Source of the DNA: Papaver somniferum
Lineage: Eukaryota; Streptophyta; Magnoliopsida; Ranunculales; Papaveraceae
Length of the DNA: 64,000 nucleotides
Reading direction: 5' to 3'
Assembly: GCF_003573695.1 (NCBI RefSeq)
Contig: NC_039359.1
Coordinates: forward strand, 134,255,939 to 134,319,938
Position numbers and translations under genes: made by a program. The notes beneath the pieces were generated by a model. It had not been told where the DNA came from. It ran no database searches and was given only the letters and a program-made list of their open reading frames with translations. Every line of letters starts with the position of its first letter. Position 1 is the first letter of the stretch. This document shows positions 45,735 to 58,032 of this stretch, one piece after another.

Positions 45735-48700
45735 AAAGGAGAGGGTACCAAGTGCACCACTAACTAATTCGATTCGAAAACCTGCATGGAAAAACCTAAT
45801 ACAATTGCAAGTAGACCAAATTAAAAATTCTTGACAATATGTATAAAGTTTATATATCCTCAAAAAAAAGATAAAAACAAGGAATAATAGTTTGATTTCT
45901 TTCTTGCCGACGAAAAAAAAGAAAAGAAAAAGATAGTACGGTGTTGTTAAACTCAAAACCAAAGAAAAAGATGGACTGAAAATGATTTCACTTACAAAGT
46001 TGCAATACTCAAAATCAGTCGAAACCTTACACGCAAGAATGTAATTCATATGTAGCTCTGCTTTTTATTTCTTCACAATTAGAAAGTCAAGACAATAAAG
46101 TACGCGAACCTGATTGTTTAGAAGAGTACATGGATGATCTCAAAAAACAATCTAGTTGTATCCAAATAATTGAATATGAATTCTACCAAATATGAAACTT
46201 GTATTTATCTTTCAAGATACGAATTCTACAAAAACGAGTTTCCTAATCGATCAGAATTAATATGGACTTATATACTATTAATTACGTACTACTTGTGGTA
46301 TTCCTATTATAGAGATAAAACAATATAATGTGGAAAAGGAAAAACATAAGACACCAGAATTTTTGTTAACGAGGTAAATTGTACTTGCAGAAGAACCCTG
46401 AGACCTCGTCGAGATTTGAACACCAAACTGGAATGTAGTTGATACCGAATTCACCATCCATGAAATTCAGTTACAGTCGTGATTCTTACATCTCTTGAAC
46501 CTATCAAAGCTTTACGCAATTGACTCCTTAGCTGACGTCATTTACATCCTAAGAATTGCTTCATCCTAAGTGAAGCCTTTTGATACCAATCTGACTCTAA
46601 CAGATAAGCCTATTTGATTTCCCTTTAGATTGATCAAGGCTTGTAAATTTGTTTGGAATAGACAAAGCTAGCCAACCTCATAAATACAGAACACTTACAC
46701 TCAGTTAGATGAGAAGCCTGGATTATTAACAACCTCTCAATAACAACCTTGAACAGATCAATTAAGAAGGTTTTTAGATTTCTATCTTGAGGAATCACAA
46801 AGTCTGAGACGAAATGAATTTTGTGATTTCTATATATCTCGAATCTGAAAGATATTACTAAAACCTCGTTAACAGAATAAACAAGATCAGGATACACGAA
46901 CTATCAAGGTAAAGATAGTCGTACATGGCTTCACGAATTCCTAAGAGAAGTCTTTAAGTCGTAAATCTAATTATATTTCCCAAAGGATAACTAGGTTCAT
47001 AGAGGACGACTCTAGCAAAAAACTAGGACACAAAAGTATCAGGGATTGAATTTCCCAGTTCATTGAGTCTCTCTATTTATAGACTTTCAGGACAAAGGTT
47101 TGCTTAGAACTCAAGTTAAGATAACTTGAGATTCAAGCAAACATTTTCTCCGTTTAGATGAAACTCTTGTTAGGAGTTCATGTAAGCATGTGAGAAATTT
47201 CTCTTGAAATCACATAGAAGAATATACATTATGGTCTGGGTACCGGAACCGTGTATAATGATAGTTCTTGGCATATTTGCCTTTCGAACTTAAAACTTGA
47301 ATCATGATGCAAATACACAAAGTGATTTAGTGATCAATGATTTATTAGAGGTGTTTATGAGTGTCGTTGCAATGATAACCGTATTTGTGAAAATAGTCTA
47401 CAAGCATCTACTTGATTCGTACCGGGTAGGTATACGAAACGGTACGCGTACCTAAAGTAGGTTCACGAATTTAGGGAGCCACGGTACACGTACTAGATAT
47501 GCATACTGTTAGGAAATTCACGAACTCATATTATTACAGTACGCGTATTAGGTATGCGTACTGCACTTATTCACGAATTCAGAATATCACGGTACGCGTA
47601 CTAGTTATGCGTACCTGCCTATATTCCGGAACCTCATATATACACGTTATGCGTACTAGATACGTGTCCAAATTTCAATAAGTTCTGAAAACTCTCTTTC
47701 GATGTTTTGAAACATTCCCAATTATTATGGATATCAAATATCATTGTTTTGGCAATTTTTAAATGATCCATTTGACACAAAATAGTTTTTGAACAATAAA
47801 TTGTTTCGAACTAAGGTTGTTAAGGACCTATGAACATCCATTGCTTGAATCATATTTCGAAATGTTTAACAAAACACGCTTGGCTCGAAATTTCTTCTTT
47901 GCAATATTACATCCACTAGAAGTCATACTACATAGTCTTGTATAGATAGAATGTTAATTCATGTGAGTAAATAAAATGGTTTAGTCTTCACATACCTCTT
48001 GTTGATGAAGTACTCCAAATGTCTTCGTTGATCTTCAGTCTTGAATCTTCGAGGTTTATTCAGTAATGTCTGATACTCAACTACCATAAACTAAACCTAG
48101 CCCGAGACTTTACTTTAGTAGACTAGAAATCAAGATATAGTTTGTGCATCTAACATTGACATTAAGCTTGAGATACCAAAACTTGCGAGTTCAACCGAGT
48201 AATGATCTAACAAAATCAAACTAGCTTATAAAATATTCATTTGGTTAGGGATGAGAAGTACTCATAATTTCCTTGAAGTGAGATTTTGGAAGTTCTGTTA
48301 GATTATTTTTTCCACTACACCAACTGTCATCTTTCTTCTTAAGGGATTCAATCTTGTTTCTTGATATTCTTCTGTTAGCCTGCATGTGAAAATTCTTAGT
48401 GTTTTGATCAAAGTAATTAATATATATCGTGTATTGGTATCGTATCGTTCGAGTCCGATAGACCTATACAAAAGATTATATCGGGTTTTATCGGTGATAC
48501 GTCATTAAGACTAGTATTTTAAATATTTCTAAATGTTTCAATCTAAAAAATTGGGGCCATATAATGCATTAATTTTCAAGATCAAAACTTCACCGTACAA
48601 ATTCAATCCCATTGGACTACCTATTCTGAAAAAGCGGGGGTCTAACAACCACACCCAATATTTCGTTCGGCAATCTGTATGGACTAACCCAATATAATTC

Positions 48701-49850
48701 CGTGAGAACCAACTAGACGTTCAGACTCAATCAAATAAATATATCCAAGACATGTATCTCTATTTCTCAATACAATCTGTAATCGGACAGATAGAAATCT
48801 ATGAGTGATATGAGAAATAACTTGAACGGTATCAAAAACCAACGTTCAAGTGTCAATCAATTACTTCCCAACAAACAAGGTCGGATTTCCCAATTTATTG
48901 AACTACGCACAACCTGTGATATTTCAATTATATAAAATATTATGCGGAAAAGAAATAACACAGATACCAGAAATTTTGTTAACGAGGAAACCGCAATTGC
49001 AGAAAACCCCCGGGACCTAGTCCAAATATGAACGCCACACTGTATTAGACGCTACAGACACTATCCTACTACAAATTAACTTCGGACTGGAATGTAGTTG
49101 ATCCTTAAACAATCTCACACTGATCAAGGTACAGTCACGTTCCTTACGCCTCTGAATCCCAGCAGGACTCTACGCACTTGATTCCCTTAGCTGATCTCAC
49201 ACACAACTAAGAGTTTCTAGACCCAAAGTCGAAGACTTATAAACAAATCTATTTCCCACAGAAATGTCTATTCTGATAGATAAATTTGTCTCCCACAGAA
49301 ATACCTATGAAGTTTTGTTCCGTCTTATGATAAATCAAGGTAAACAGGAACCAATTGATAATCCGGTCTTATATTTCCGAAGAACATCCTAGAAATATCA
49401 ATCACGTCACAATAGCTTAACTATATGGTAGTAGAACAAGTTATTATGGAATCACAAAGAATGAGACAGAGTTATTGTGATTACTTTTTATATCTTACCT
49501 ATCAGAGATAAATCTCGAGCAAATCTTAGAGAAGATAGTACTCAACACGATAAAACAACTAAGATCATAACACACAACTATAGAGAAAATAGTTGGATCT
49601 GGCTTCAGAATCCTAATGAAGTCTTCAAGTCGTTAACCTATAATGGTTTTAGGAAAAACCTAGGTTAAAGGAGAATCGACTCTAGCTGCAACTAGTATCA
49701 CACAGGAGGTGTGGGGATTAGGTTTCCCAGTTGATAGAATTCTTCTTTATCTAGCCTTTCAAATTTGGGTTTTTTAAGTTAGCTTAGAAAAAAAGCATGT
49801 CATATTCACCGTTATATGAAAATCTGATTTAAGATACAAGCTAAGTTTTC
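45735..49850. repeat. ~4.1-kb direct repeat, copy A
   Basis: Near-identical to copy B at 53735-57850 with offsets of about 7990-8000 bp, small indels and roughly 3 mismatches per 100 by eye. Core similarity starts at GAAAACCTGCATGG (45776) and ends at AAGCTAAGTTTTCT (49849). It holds two related sub-units (46320-47060 and 48950-49740), each starting with CCAGAAATTTTGTTAACGAGG-type text. No protein of known family. Probably non-coding long-terminal or non-autonomous retrotransposon sequence. Confidence 0.85.
47410..47675. repeat. GTACGCGTAC...TATGCGTAC motif array in copy A
   Basis: Five blocks, ~60 bp apart, of a CGGTACGCGTACTAGGTATGCGTAC-like word separated by TTCACGAA-containing spacers. 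Palindromic GTACGCGTAC cores. Confidence 0.8.
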
Positions 49851-51291
49851 TATGGCATTAAGTGGAAGCAAACATTCAGAAAATGGATATTATCTTGACA
49901 ATAAAGCTTTATGTTTTAATGAAGTAAGGTGGGTCTAGATTAAAGTGGTAGCCATAGAGTTTCTGTATGGCAAATAAAAGATAAGCAACTGACCATTTTT
50001 ATCTTTGGATTTGAAAACCAGTTTGCAACAGTACCCAAATAAAAGTGGTTTCACAAACAAAAATCTCATAGCCAACTGATGCCTCGAGGTGGCTGGACTA
50101 CAATGCATAAATTGGTGGTTAAAAGAAAACAAAAAGCTTGAACCGAAAAATAAGACCAGAATGCATTGTATGTTTCAAAATGTTTCTCATAGGGTCATTT
50201 CTGCAAACGGGTCATAGGCAATTCTGAGAAATTCAAGGCAAGGCTCGATTTAAGTTAGATGACTACCTTATATTTTCTTACTCTTCCAAAACAAATTTAA
50301 GTTCATCAATTTATAAGCAGATTCATTATGCAAAGGTAGCACAGAGAACGAAAATTCGAAGCCAAAGTACAAAGGGAATCAAAACATGGTTCAATTGTAA
50401 GAGAATCTACGGATGGAACTTGTCACATTCATGATTAAGAAATCATTTCAAAACAGTAAGTCGTTTAGTTTGCACGGATGGCTTTAGGTAGGAAGATGTT
50501 GAGAACTACCACTACATAAAAGTAGACATCAATTGAAAAGTAGCACGGAAAGAAATAAATAAGAAATCCCTTACCTCACTGCAAGTCTAACCTTCTTTTC
50601 ATTGATTACTTGCGTAACATCTAACTCTTTCTCAGTGCCCATTAATCACTTCTCTGCATCGAGGTGAACCTGCGTCCCACTAAACTATTAATCGTTTCCC
50701 ACAACCCTATTGAATTCCCACAAGTCTATACCAGTATTGGGTAAGATCCTTAACGGCATCGACAATACTCAACACATAACTTACCAGCTGTTCTACATTT
50801 CTCAAATCGTTCTAAACTCTTGACTTGATCCTTCTTGTTACTTACGGAGCTTGAATCTACATGTTTCGAACACCGCGATATCTTCAAAACAAAACAAGCG
50901 TCGGATTTATAATTGGTTAGTAATATACATTACTAACACACCCAAAAATATGTATATCACGGTTCTGGTTAGCTTTCCCCAATCCCCAAAATCAACATGA
51001 CTCTTGCAAACAACAAAATTGTCAAACTCAAAAAAAAAAATTTCATGAAAAGCTTTAACATCATATTTCCAATTTCAGAGTTGCATAACAAAACACGATA
51101 CGTTAACACGAATGAAAGGAAATGTTCTTCGTAAACAGAAACAGATTCAAATACGAAGCATCAACATAAAACTATAGTTTTTAAACAAAGTGTACGAAAA
51201 TAAATAGCTACTTAAAATATCGACAATTTCATCAGGTAAGAAAACCACACACAGTCCCGGTAAGTCGGAACCTTTGCTCTGATTACCAACT
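49851..51291. other. Non-coding stretch between the 4-kb repeats; probable LTR-element interior on the minus strand
   Basis: No protein-coding sign. Its right edge carries the complement of GTTGGTAATCAGAGC (51278-51291), resembling a tRNA-Met primer site, next to the LTR at 51292. It may be the start of a deleted retrotransposon interior. Confidence 0.4.
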
Positions 51292-53650
51292 GTAACAGAC
51301 CAGAAATTTTTCCTTCTAACGGATTAGATTTTAACCCGTCCAGCAAGGCAAAAATCCCAGTGAGGCACTTCAAATATAAAACCATACGAAAATTTTAAAA
51401 ATATATATATATAATAATAATAATAATAATAAAGAAAGATACCCAGCATGCACTTGTCAACAAAAGAATTTAAAGAGACAATAATTTTATAAGAGATATT
51501 GAAGCACCGTACAAAAAAATAATATTCCGCACCCGTAAATAAAAACACCAATCACACAGGTTAATTTGAGTACAACAGAAATATTTGTAGGCTAAAAGAT
51601 TTAGCTTAAAGCATAGCTTGCAATATATAAGGTTGTTAGGAACAAAAAGAAGAAGATGACGTGCATCTACATAAATGCAAGACACACCATGTCACCAACA
51701 TAATATAGATTTGACGACCAAAGAATTCATTGCACGCAGTTTTGTAAACACCAAAATGAACTTGTTTCTCAAATTCATTTTTAGCACTAAAACCATCACT
51801 GCCAAAGTTGATTCTTAATATAAATCAATGACACATTTTTATTTAGTCGACACAAAACACAGCTATCAATTCAAGCACCGACTATTGAGTACAGATGTTT
51901 TGAATATGGACCCAGCATTTACATTTACTGATCATACGGAAGTGGCAAGTATAGCTAGACATACCCCGAAAGAAAGTCAAGACTTGAACATCAAAAAGTG
52001 TTTCATAAAAAAACTTGTACAAGATCATAGTGTATATGTTTACACAACAATGTACGATAAAAACAAGGATCGAATTCCGATATTAAAATTACCCCAGATT
52101 TAGACCCCGTGATATACACATCCTACGCGACTAAAGTACCAACATTTCAAGCTTCCAAAGCTTGCCATAAGCTTGAACTAGTTAACTACTCCAAGTTCCT
52201 TTCGTACTCTGTGGGGGAAAACAAAACAAAACGGGGTGAGTCCACAACTCAGTAAGGGATGCAATCGTTTAATACGTAATGTCGACGTAAAATATGGAAG
52301 CATAGACAATTGCGGCAGGTATAATAATTTACAAAATGTAAATCCTTAAACAAATCAATCGATAACAAAGATTTGGATCCGTAAATAACAAATAAGGTAC
52401 TCTACCAATCCTTCGACGAACGCCGTTGTCAGGGTAGTCCGATACCAGCCGCCGCTATCAAACAAACGGTCTTTCGGATTGCCATCCGTAGATGGGGTGC
52501 CAATTAAGGCCTGACAGTCCTAATAGAGTCATGTATCTCGCAAAACGCATGGCTACAAGCTTAAACAAATGCTGTAGGATCCAAAAATAGCTTTCCCAAA
52601 TGCTGCCAGGAAACACTTTTGAAAGCGTAATATACTTAAAAGAAAACAGGAAGTACGCAGCTCCTCATACAATATAATAAACTCAATTCAGTAGAAATCA
52701 AGAGCCCGTTCAAAGTTAACCAAGGAAGTGAGCAACACTTGCTAAGATTCCAAACCATAAGTACATGACTAATATATTTCAAATGCGAAGATTAAAGACA
52801 ATCATCCATAAATGATGATAAGTTGCAATCCGAAGTTAGGCACTGACACTGCCCATGACAAGGTGATTACATATGATTTATATATATATAAACAAAGATC
52901 ATTCAAGGATTAAAAGCGAAAAGAGTGTACGACGAAGATCATAAAAATCAAAGATGTGTTACAATATTTCCGTTTGAGTGCTTTTATTCAAAAATTCAAA
53001 TGAAATTCATTTGGGTATGAAATTTATCAAACTTGGTCTCGTTGTAAAATAGGGACGGCCTTCTATCCAGTAAAAATTATGGACAACAGTAAACAGGTTA
53101 ATAGCTATGTAAAAATCGCCAAAACAAGACAGAAATCTCATTTCTCTGGAATTTCAGTTTTGTTAGTTTCCAATCGGAAATTCATGCACAATTCATTAAG
53201 CAACGGAATTCAGCAAATTATGTCTCATTGGAAAGATGAGGAAACCCTCTTTAAAAAAAAAATGATAATCAACAATAAAGAATTTCATAGCTATACCGAT
53301 TAGTCTCTACAGAACAAGACAGCTGCACAAAGTTCAGAAATTTCCAGTTTCGTATGTCTCTAATAGAAAATTCGTGTAAAATTCATTATGTGATGGATTT
53401 CAGCAAATTTGGTCTTGTTGAAAAGGTGAGAAAATCCTCCATAACATAAAAATGATAAGAAAAGTAATAAGATGCATAGACATGTCGAAAATTCCCAATA
53501 GAACAGGACCAAAATCACGTTTTCAGAAATTTGAGGTTCTTTTTTCACAAACATGCTACGGGCTATCTTTCAAACTCAATTGGGGTTTGAATTTTTTTGG
53601 TGAAATCAGAACTTTGATAAATTCATACCATCCCTAATCTTCAAGAAGGA
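51292..53650 (-). mobile_element. LTR remnant (chromovirus/Tekay-like), minus strand, right edge uncertain
   Basis: The plus strand begins TGTAACAGACCAGAAATTTT immediately after a primer-site-like complement, so on the minus strand this is an LTR end followed by a primer site. Inside, the minus-strand text ACTGAGTTGTGGACTCACCCC followed by GTTTTCCCCCACAG (52258-52213) resembles the leader of Tekay-type gypsy LTRs. Similar TTTCAGAAATTT/ATTCATGCACA phrases recur near 53130-53400. The far end is not resolved. Confidence 0.5.
51401..51432. repeat. (TA)n(TAA)n microsatellite
   Basis: ATATATATATATA followed by about six AAT/TAA units. Confidence 0.9.
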
Positions 53651-53734
53651 AATATATATATTTCTTGTATTGTAAAATTTACAAACTCATTTAAAATCCA
53701 ACACTAAATCATGGATTTTGAACCAAGTCAGGGA

Positions 53735-56700
53735 AAGTCTCGAGCACACCACTTTGATTAGGTTTTTCAAATTGAAAACCTGCATGGAAAAACCTAATAC
53801 AATTGTAAGTAGACCAAATTAAAAATCCTTGTCAATATGTATAAAATTTATATCCTCAAAAAAAAGATAGAAACAAGGAATAATAGTTTGATTTCTTTCT
53901 TGCAAACGAAAAAAAAAAAAGATAGTACGGTGGTGTTGAACTCAAAACCAAAGAAAAAGATGGACTGAAAATGATTTCACTTACAAAGTTGATATACTCA
54001 AAATCAGTCGAAACCTTACATGCAAGAATGTAATTCATATGTAGCTCTGCTTTTTATTTCTGCACAGTTAGAAAGTCAAGACAATAAAGTACGTGAACCT
54101 GATTGTTCAGAAGAGTACATGGATGATCTAAAAAAAACAATCTAATTGTATCCAAATAATTGAATATGAATTCTACCAAATATGAAACTTGTATTTATCT
54201 TTCAAGATACGAATTCTACAAAAAAGAGTTTCGTAATCGATCAGAATTAATATGGACTTATATACTAGAATTAATTACATACTACTTGTGCTATTCCTAT
54301 CATAAAGATAAAACAATATAATGTGGAAAATGAAAAACATAAGACACCAGAATTTTTGTTAACGAAGTAAACTGTACTTGCAGAAGAACCCTGAGACCTC
54401 ATCGAGATTTGAACACCGAACTGGAATGTAGTTGATACCGAATTCACCATCCATGAAATTCAGTTACAGTCGTGATTCTTACATCTCTTGAACCTATCAA
54501 AGCTTTACGCAATTGACTTCTTAGCTGACGTCATTTACATCCTAAGAATTGCTTCATCCTAAGTGAAGCCTTTTGATACCAATCTGACTCTAACAGATAA
54601 GCCTATTTGATTTCCCTTTAGATTGATCAAGGCTTGGAAATTTGTTTCGAATAGACAAAGCTAGCAAACCTCATAAATACAGAACACTTACACTCAGTTA
54701 GATGAGAAGCCTAGATTATTAACAACCTCTCAATAACAACCTTGAACAGATCAATTAAGAAGATTTTTAGATTTCTATCTTGAGGAATCATAAAGTCTGA
54801 GACGAAATGAATTTTGCGATTTCTATATATCTCGAATCTGAAAGAGATTACTAAAACCTCGTTAACAGAATAAACAAGATCTGGATACACGAACTATCAA
54901 GGTAAAGATAGTCGTAGCTGGCTTCACGAATCCCTAAGAGAAGTCTTTAAGACGTAAATCTAATTATATTTCTCAAAGGATAACTAGGTTCATATAGGAC
55001 GACTCTAGCAAACAAGTAGGACATAAAAGTTTCAGGGATTGAATTTCTCAGATGATTGAGTCTCTCTATTTATAGACTTTCAAGACAAAGGGTTGCTTAG
55101 AACTCAAGTTAATATAACTTGAGATTCAAGCAAGCATTTTCTCCGTTTAGATGAAACTCTTGTTAGGAGTTCATGTAAGCATGTGAGAAATTTCTCTTGA
55201 AATCACATAGAAGAATATACATTATGGTCTGGGTACCGGAAACGTGTATAATGATAGTTCTTGGCATATTTGCCTTTCGAACTTAAAACTTGAATCTTGA
55301 TGCAAATACACAAAGTGATTTAGTGATCAATGATTTATTAGAGGTGTTTATGAGTGTCGTTGCAATGATAACCGTATTTGTGAAAATAGTCTACAAGCAT
55401 CTACTTGATTGTACTGGGTATGTTTGCGAAACGTTACGCATACCTAAAGTAGGTTCACGAATTTAGGGAGCCGCGGTACACGTACTAGGTATGCATACTG
55501 TTAGGAAATTCACGAACTCAGATTATTACAGTACGCGTATTAGGTATGCGTACTGCACTTATTCACGAATTCAGAATATCACGGTACGCGTACTAGTTAT
55601 GCGTACCTGCCTATATTCCGGAACCTCATATATACACGTTATGCGTACTAGATACGTGTCCAAATTTCAGTAAGTTCTGAAAACTCTCTTTCGATGTTTT
55701 GAAACATTCCCAATTGTTATGGATATCAAATATCATTGCTTTGGCAATTTTTAAATGATCCATTTGACACAAAACAGTTTTGAACAACAAATTGTTTCGA
55801 ACTAAGATTGTTAAGGACCTACGAACATCCATTGCTTGAATCATATTTCGAAATGTTTAACAAAGCACGCTTGGCTCGAAATTTCTTGTTTGCAATATTA
55901 AATCTACTAGAAGTCATACTACATAGTCTTGTATAGATAGAATAGTAATTCATGTGAATAAATAGAATTGTTTAGTCTTCACATACCTCTTGTTGATGAA
56001 GTAATCCAAATGTCTTCTTTGATCTTCTATCTTGAATCTTCGAGGTTTATTCAGTGATGTCTGATACTCAACTACCATAAACTAAACCTAGTCCGAGACT
56101 TTACTTTAGTAGACTAGAAATCAAGATATTGTTTGTGCATCTAACATTGATAACAAGCTTGAGATACCAAAACTTGCGAGTTCAACCGAGTAGTGATCTA
56201 ACAAAATCAAACTAGCTTATAAAATATTCATTTGGTTAGGGATGAGAAGTACTCATAATTTCCTTGAAGTGAGAATTTGGAAGTTCTGCTAGATTATTTT
56301 TTTCCACTACACCAACTGTCATCTTTCTTCTTAAGGGATTCAATCTTGTTTCTTGATATTCTTCTGTTAGCTTGCATGTGAAAATTCTTAGTGTTTTGAT
56401 CAAAGTAGTTAATATATATCGTGAATTGGTATCGTATCGTTCGAGTCCGATAGACTTATACAAAAGATTATATCGGGTTTTATCGGTTATACGTCATTAA
56501 GACTAGTATTTTAAATATTTCTAAATGTTTCAATCTAAAAAATTGGGTCCATATAATGCATTAATTTTCAAGATCAAAACTTCACCGTACAAATTCAATC
56601 CCATTGGACTACCTATTCTGAAAAAGCGGGGGTCTAACAACCACACCCAATATTTCGTTCGACAATCTGTATGGACTAACTCCAATATAATTCCGTGAGA

Positions 56701-57850
56701 ACCAACTAGACGTTCAGACTCAATCAAATAAATATATCCAAGACATGTATCTCTATTTCTCAATACAATCTGCAATCAAACAGATAGAAATCTGTGAGCC
56801 CGATTGATATGAGAAATAACTTGAACGATATCAAAAACCAACGTTCAAGTGTCAATCAATTACTGCCCAACAAACAAGGTCGGATTTCCCAATTGATTGA
56901 ACTACGCACAACCTGTGATATTTCAATTGTATAAAATATTATGTGGAAAAGAAATAACACAGACACCAGAAATTTTGTTAACGAGGAAACCGCAAATGCA
57001 GAAAAACCCCGGGACCTAGTCCAAATTTGAACGCCACACTGTATTAAGCCGCTACAGACACTATCCTACTACAAATTAACTTCGGACTGGAATGTAGTTG
57101 ATCCTTAAACAATCTCACACTGATCAAGGTACAGTCGCGTTCCTTACGCCTCTGAATCCCAGCAGGACTCTATGCACTTGATTCCCTTAGCCGATCTCAC
57201 ACACAACTATGAGTTTCTAGACCCAAAGTCGAAGACTTATAAACAAATTTATTTCCCACAGAAATGTCTATTCTGATAGATAAATTTGTCTCCCAAAGAA
57301 ATACCTATGAAGTTTTGTTCCGTCTTATGATAAATCAAGGTACACAGGAACCAATTGATAATCCGGTCTTATATTTCCGAAGAACAGCCTAGAAATATCA
57401 ATCACCTCACAATAACTTAATTATATGGTAGTAGAACAAGTTATTGTGGAATCACAAAGAATGAGACAGAGTTATTGTGATTACTTTTTATATCTTACCT
57501 ATCGGAGATAAATATCGAGAAAATCTTAGAGAAGATAGTACTCAACACGATAAAACATCTAAGATCAGAATACACAACTACAGAGAAAATAGTTGGATTT
57601 GGCTTCAGAATCCCAATGAAGTCTTCAAGTCGTTAACCTATAATGGTTTTAGGAAAAACCTAGGTTAAAGTAGAATCGACTCTAGCCGCAACTAGTATCA
57701 CACAAGTGGTGTGGGTATTAGGTTTCCCAGTTGCTAGAGTTCTTCTTTATCTAGCCTTTCAAATCTGGGTTTGCTACGTTATCTTAGAAAAAAAGCATGC
57801 CATATTCACCGTTATATGAAAATCTGATGTAAGATACAAGCTAAGTTTTC
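53735..57850. repeat. ~4.1-kb direct repeat, copy B
   Basis: Second copy of the module at 45735-49850; same internal order, including the motif array at 55405-55665 and the second sub-unit near 56950-57740. The sequence to its left (GAGCACACCACTTTGATTAGG) still resembles copy A's left edge weakly. Confidence 0.85.
55405..55665. repeat. GTACGCGTAC motif array in copy B
   Basis: Same five-block array as in copy A, with a few substitutions in the first block (GTACTGGGTATG). Confidence 0.8.
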
Positions 57851-58032
57851 TTGAAACTAAAGCAATATCTCTCCACTGTTAGATGGTCTTAGCTTGTCAC
57901 ACACAAATGAAATATACTTTTATTTAGATATGGGTAACCGTACCTAAACGTGTATATTGAGATGGCTCAATAATAGTAAACCAAAGTTATCCATATGAAC
58001 ACTTTTGTCTTAACAACATTCATCTAACACAT
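57851..58032. other. Repeat flank, left of the solo LTR
   Basis: Non-coding; continues at 61245 after the solo LTR is removed. Absent from the right edge of copy A. Confidence 0.6.

Noticed and set aside
51828..52103. 91-residue plus-strand frame in the LTR remnant
   Set aside because: Lies in non-coding LTR-like text with no family similarity.
45735..57850. Interpretation of the two 4.1-kb repeats as LTRs of one giant retrotransposon
   Set aside because: No TG...CA edges, primer site or TSD at the copy borders, and the repeat text seems to extend further on the right side of copy B only.
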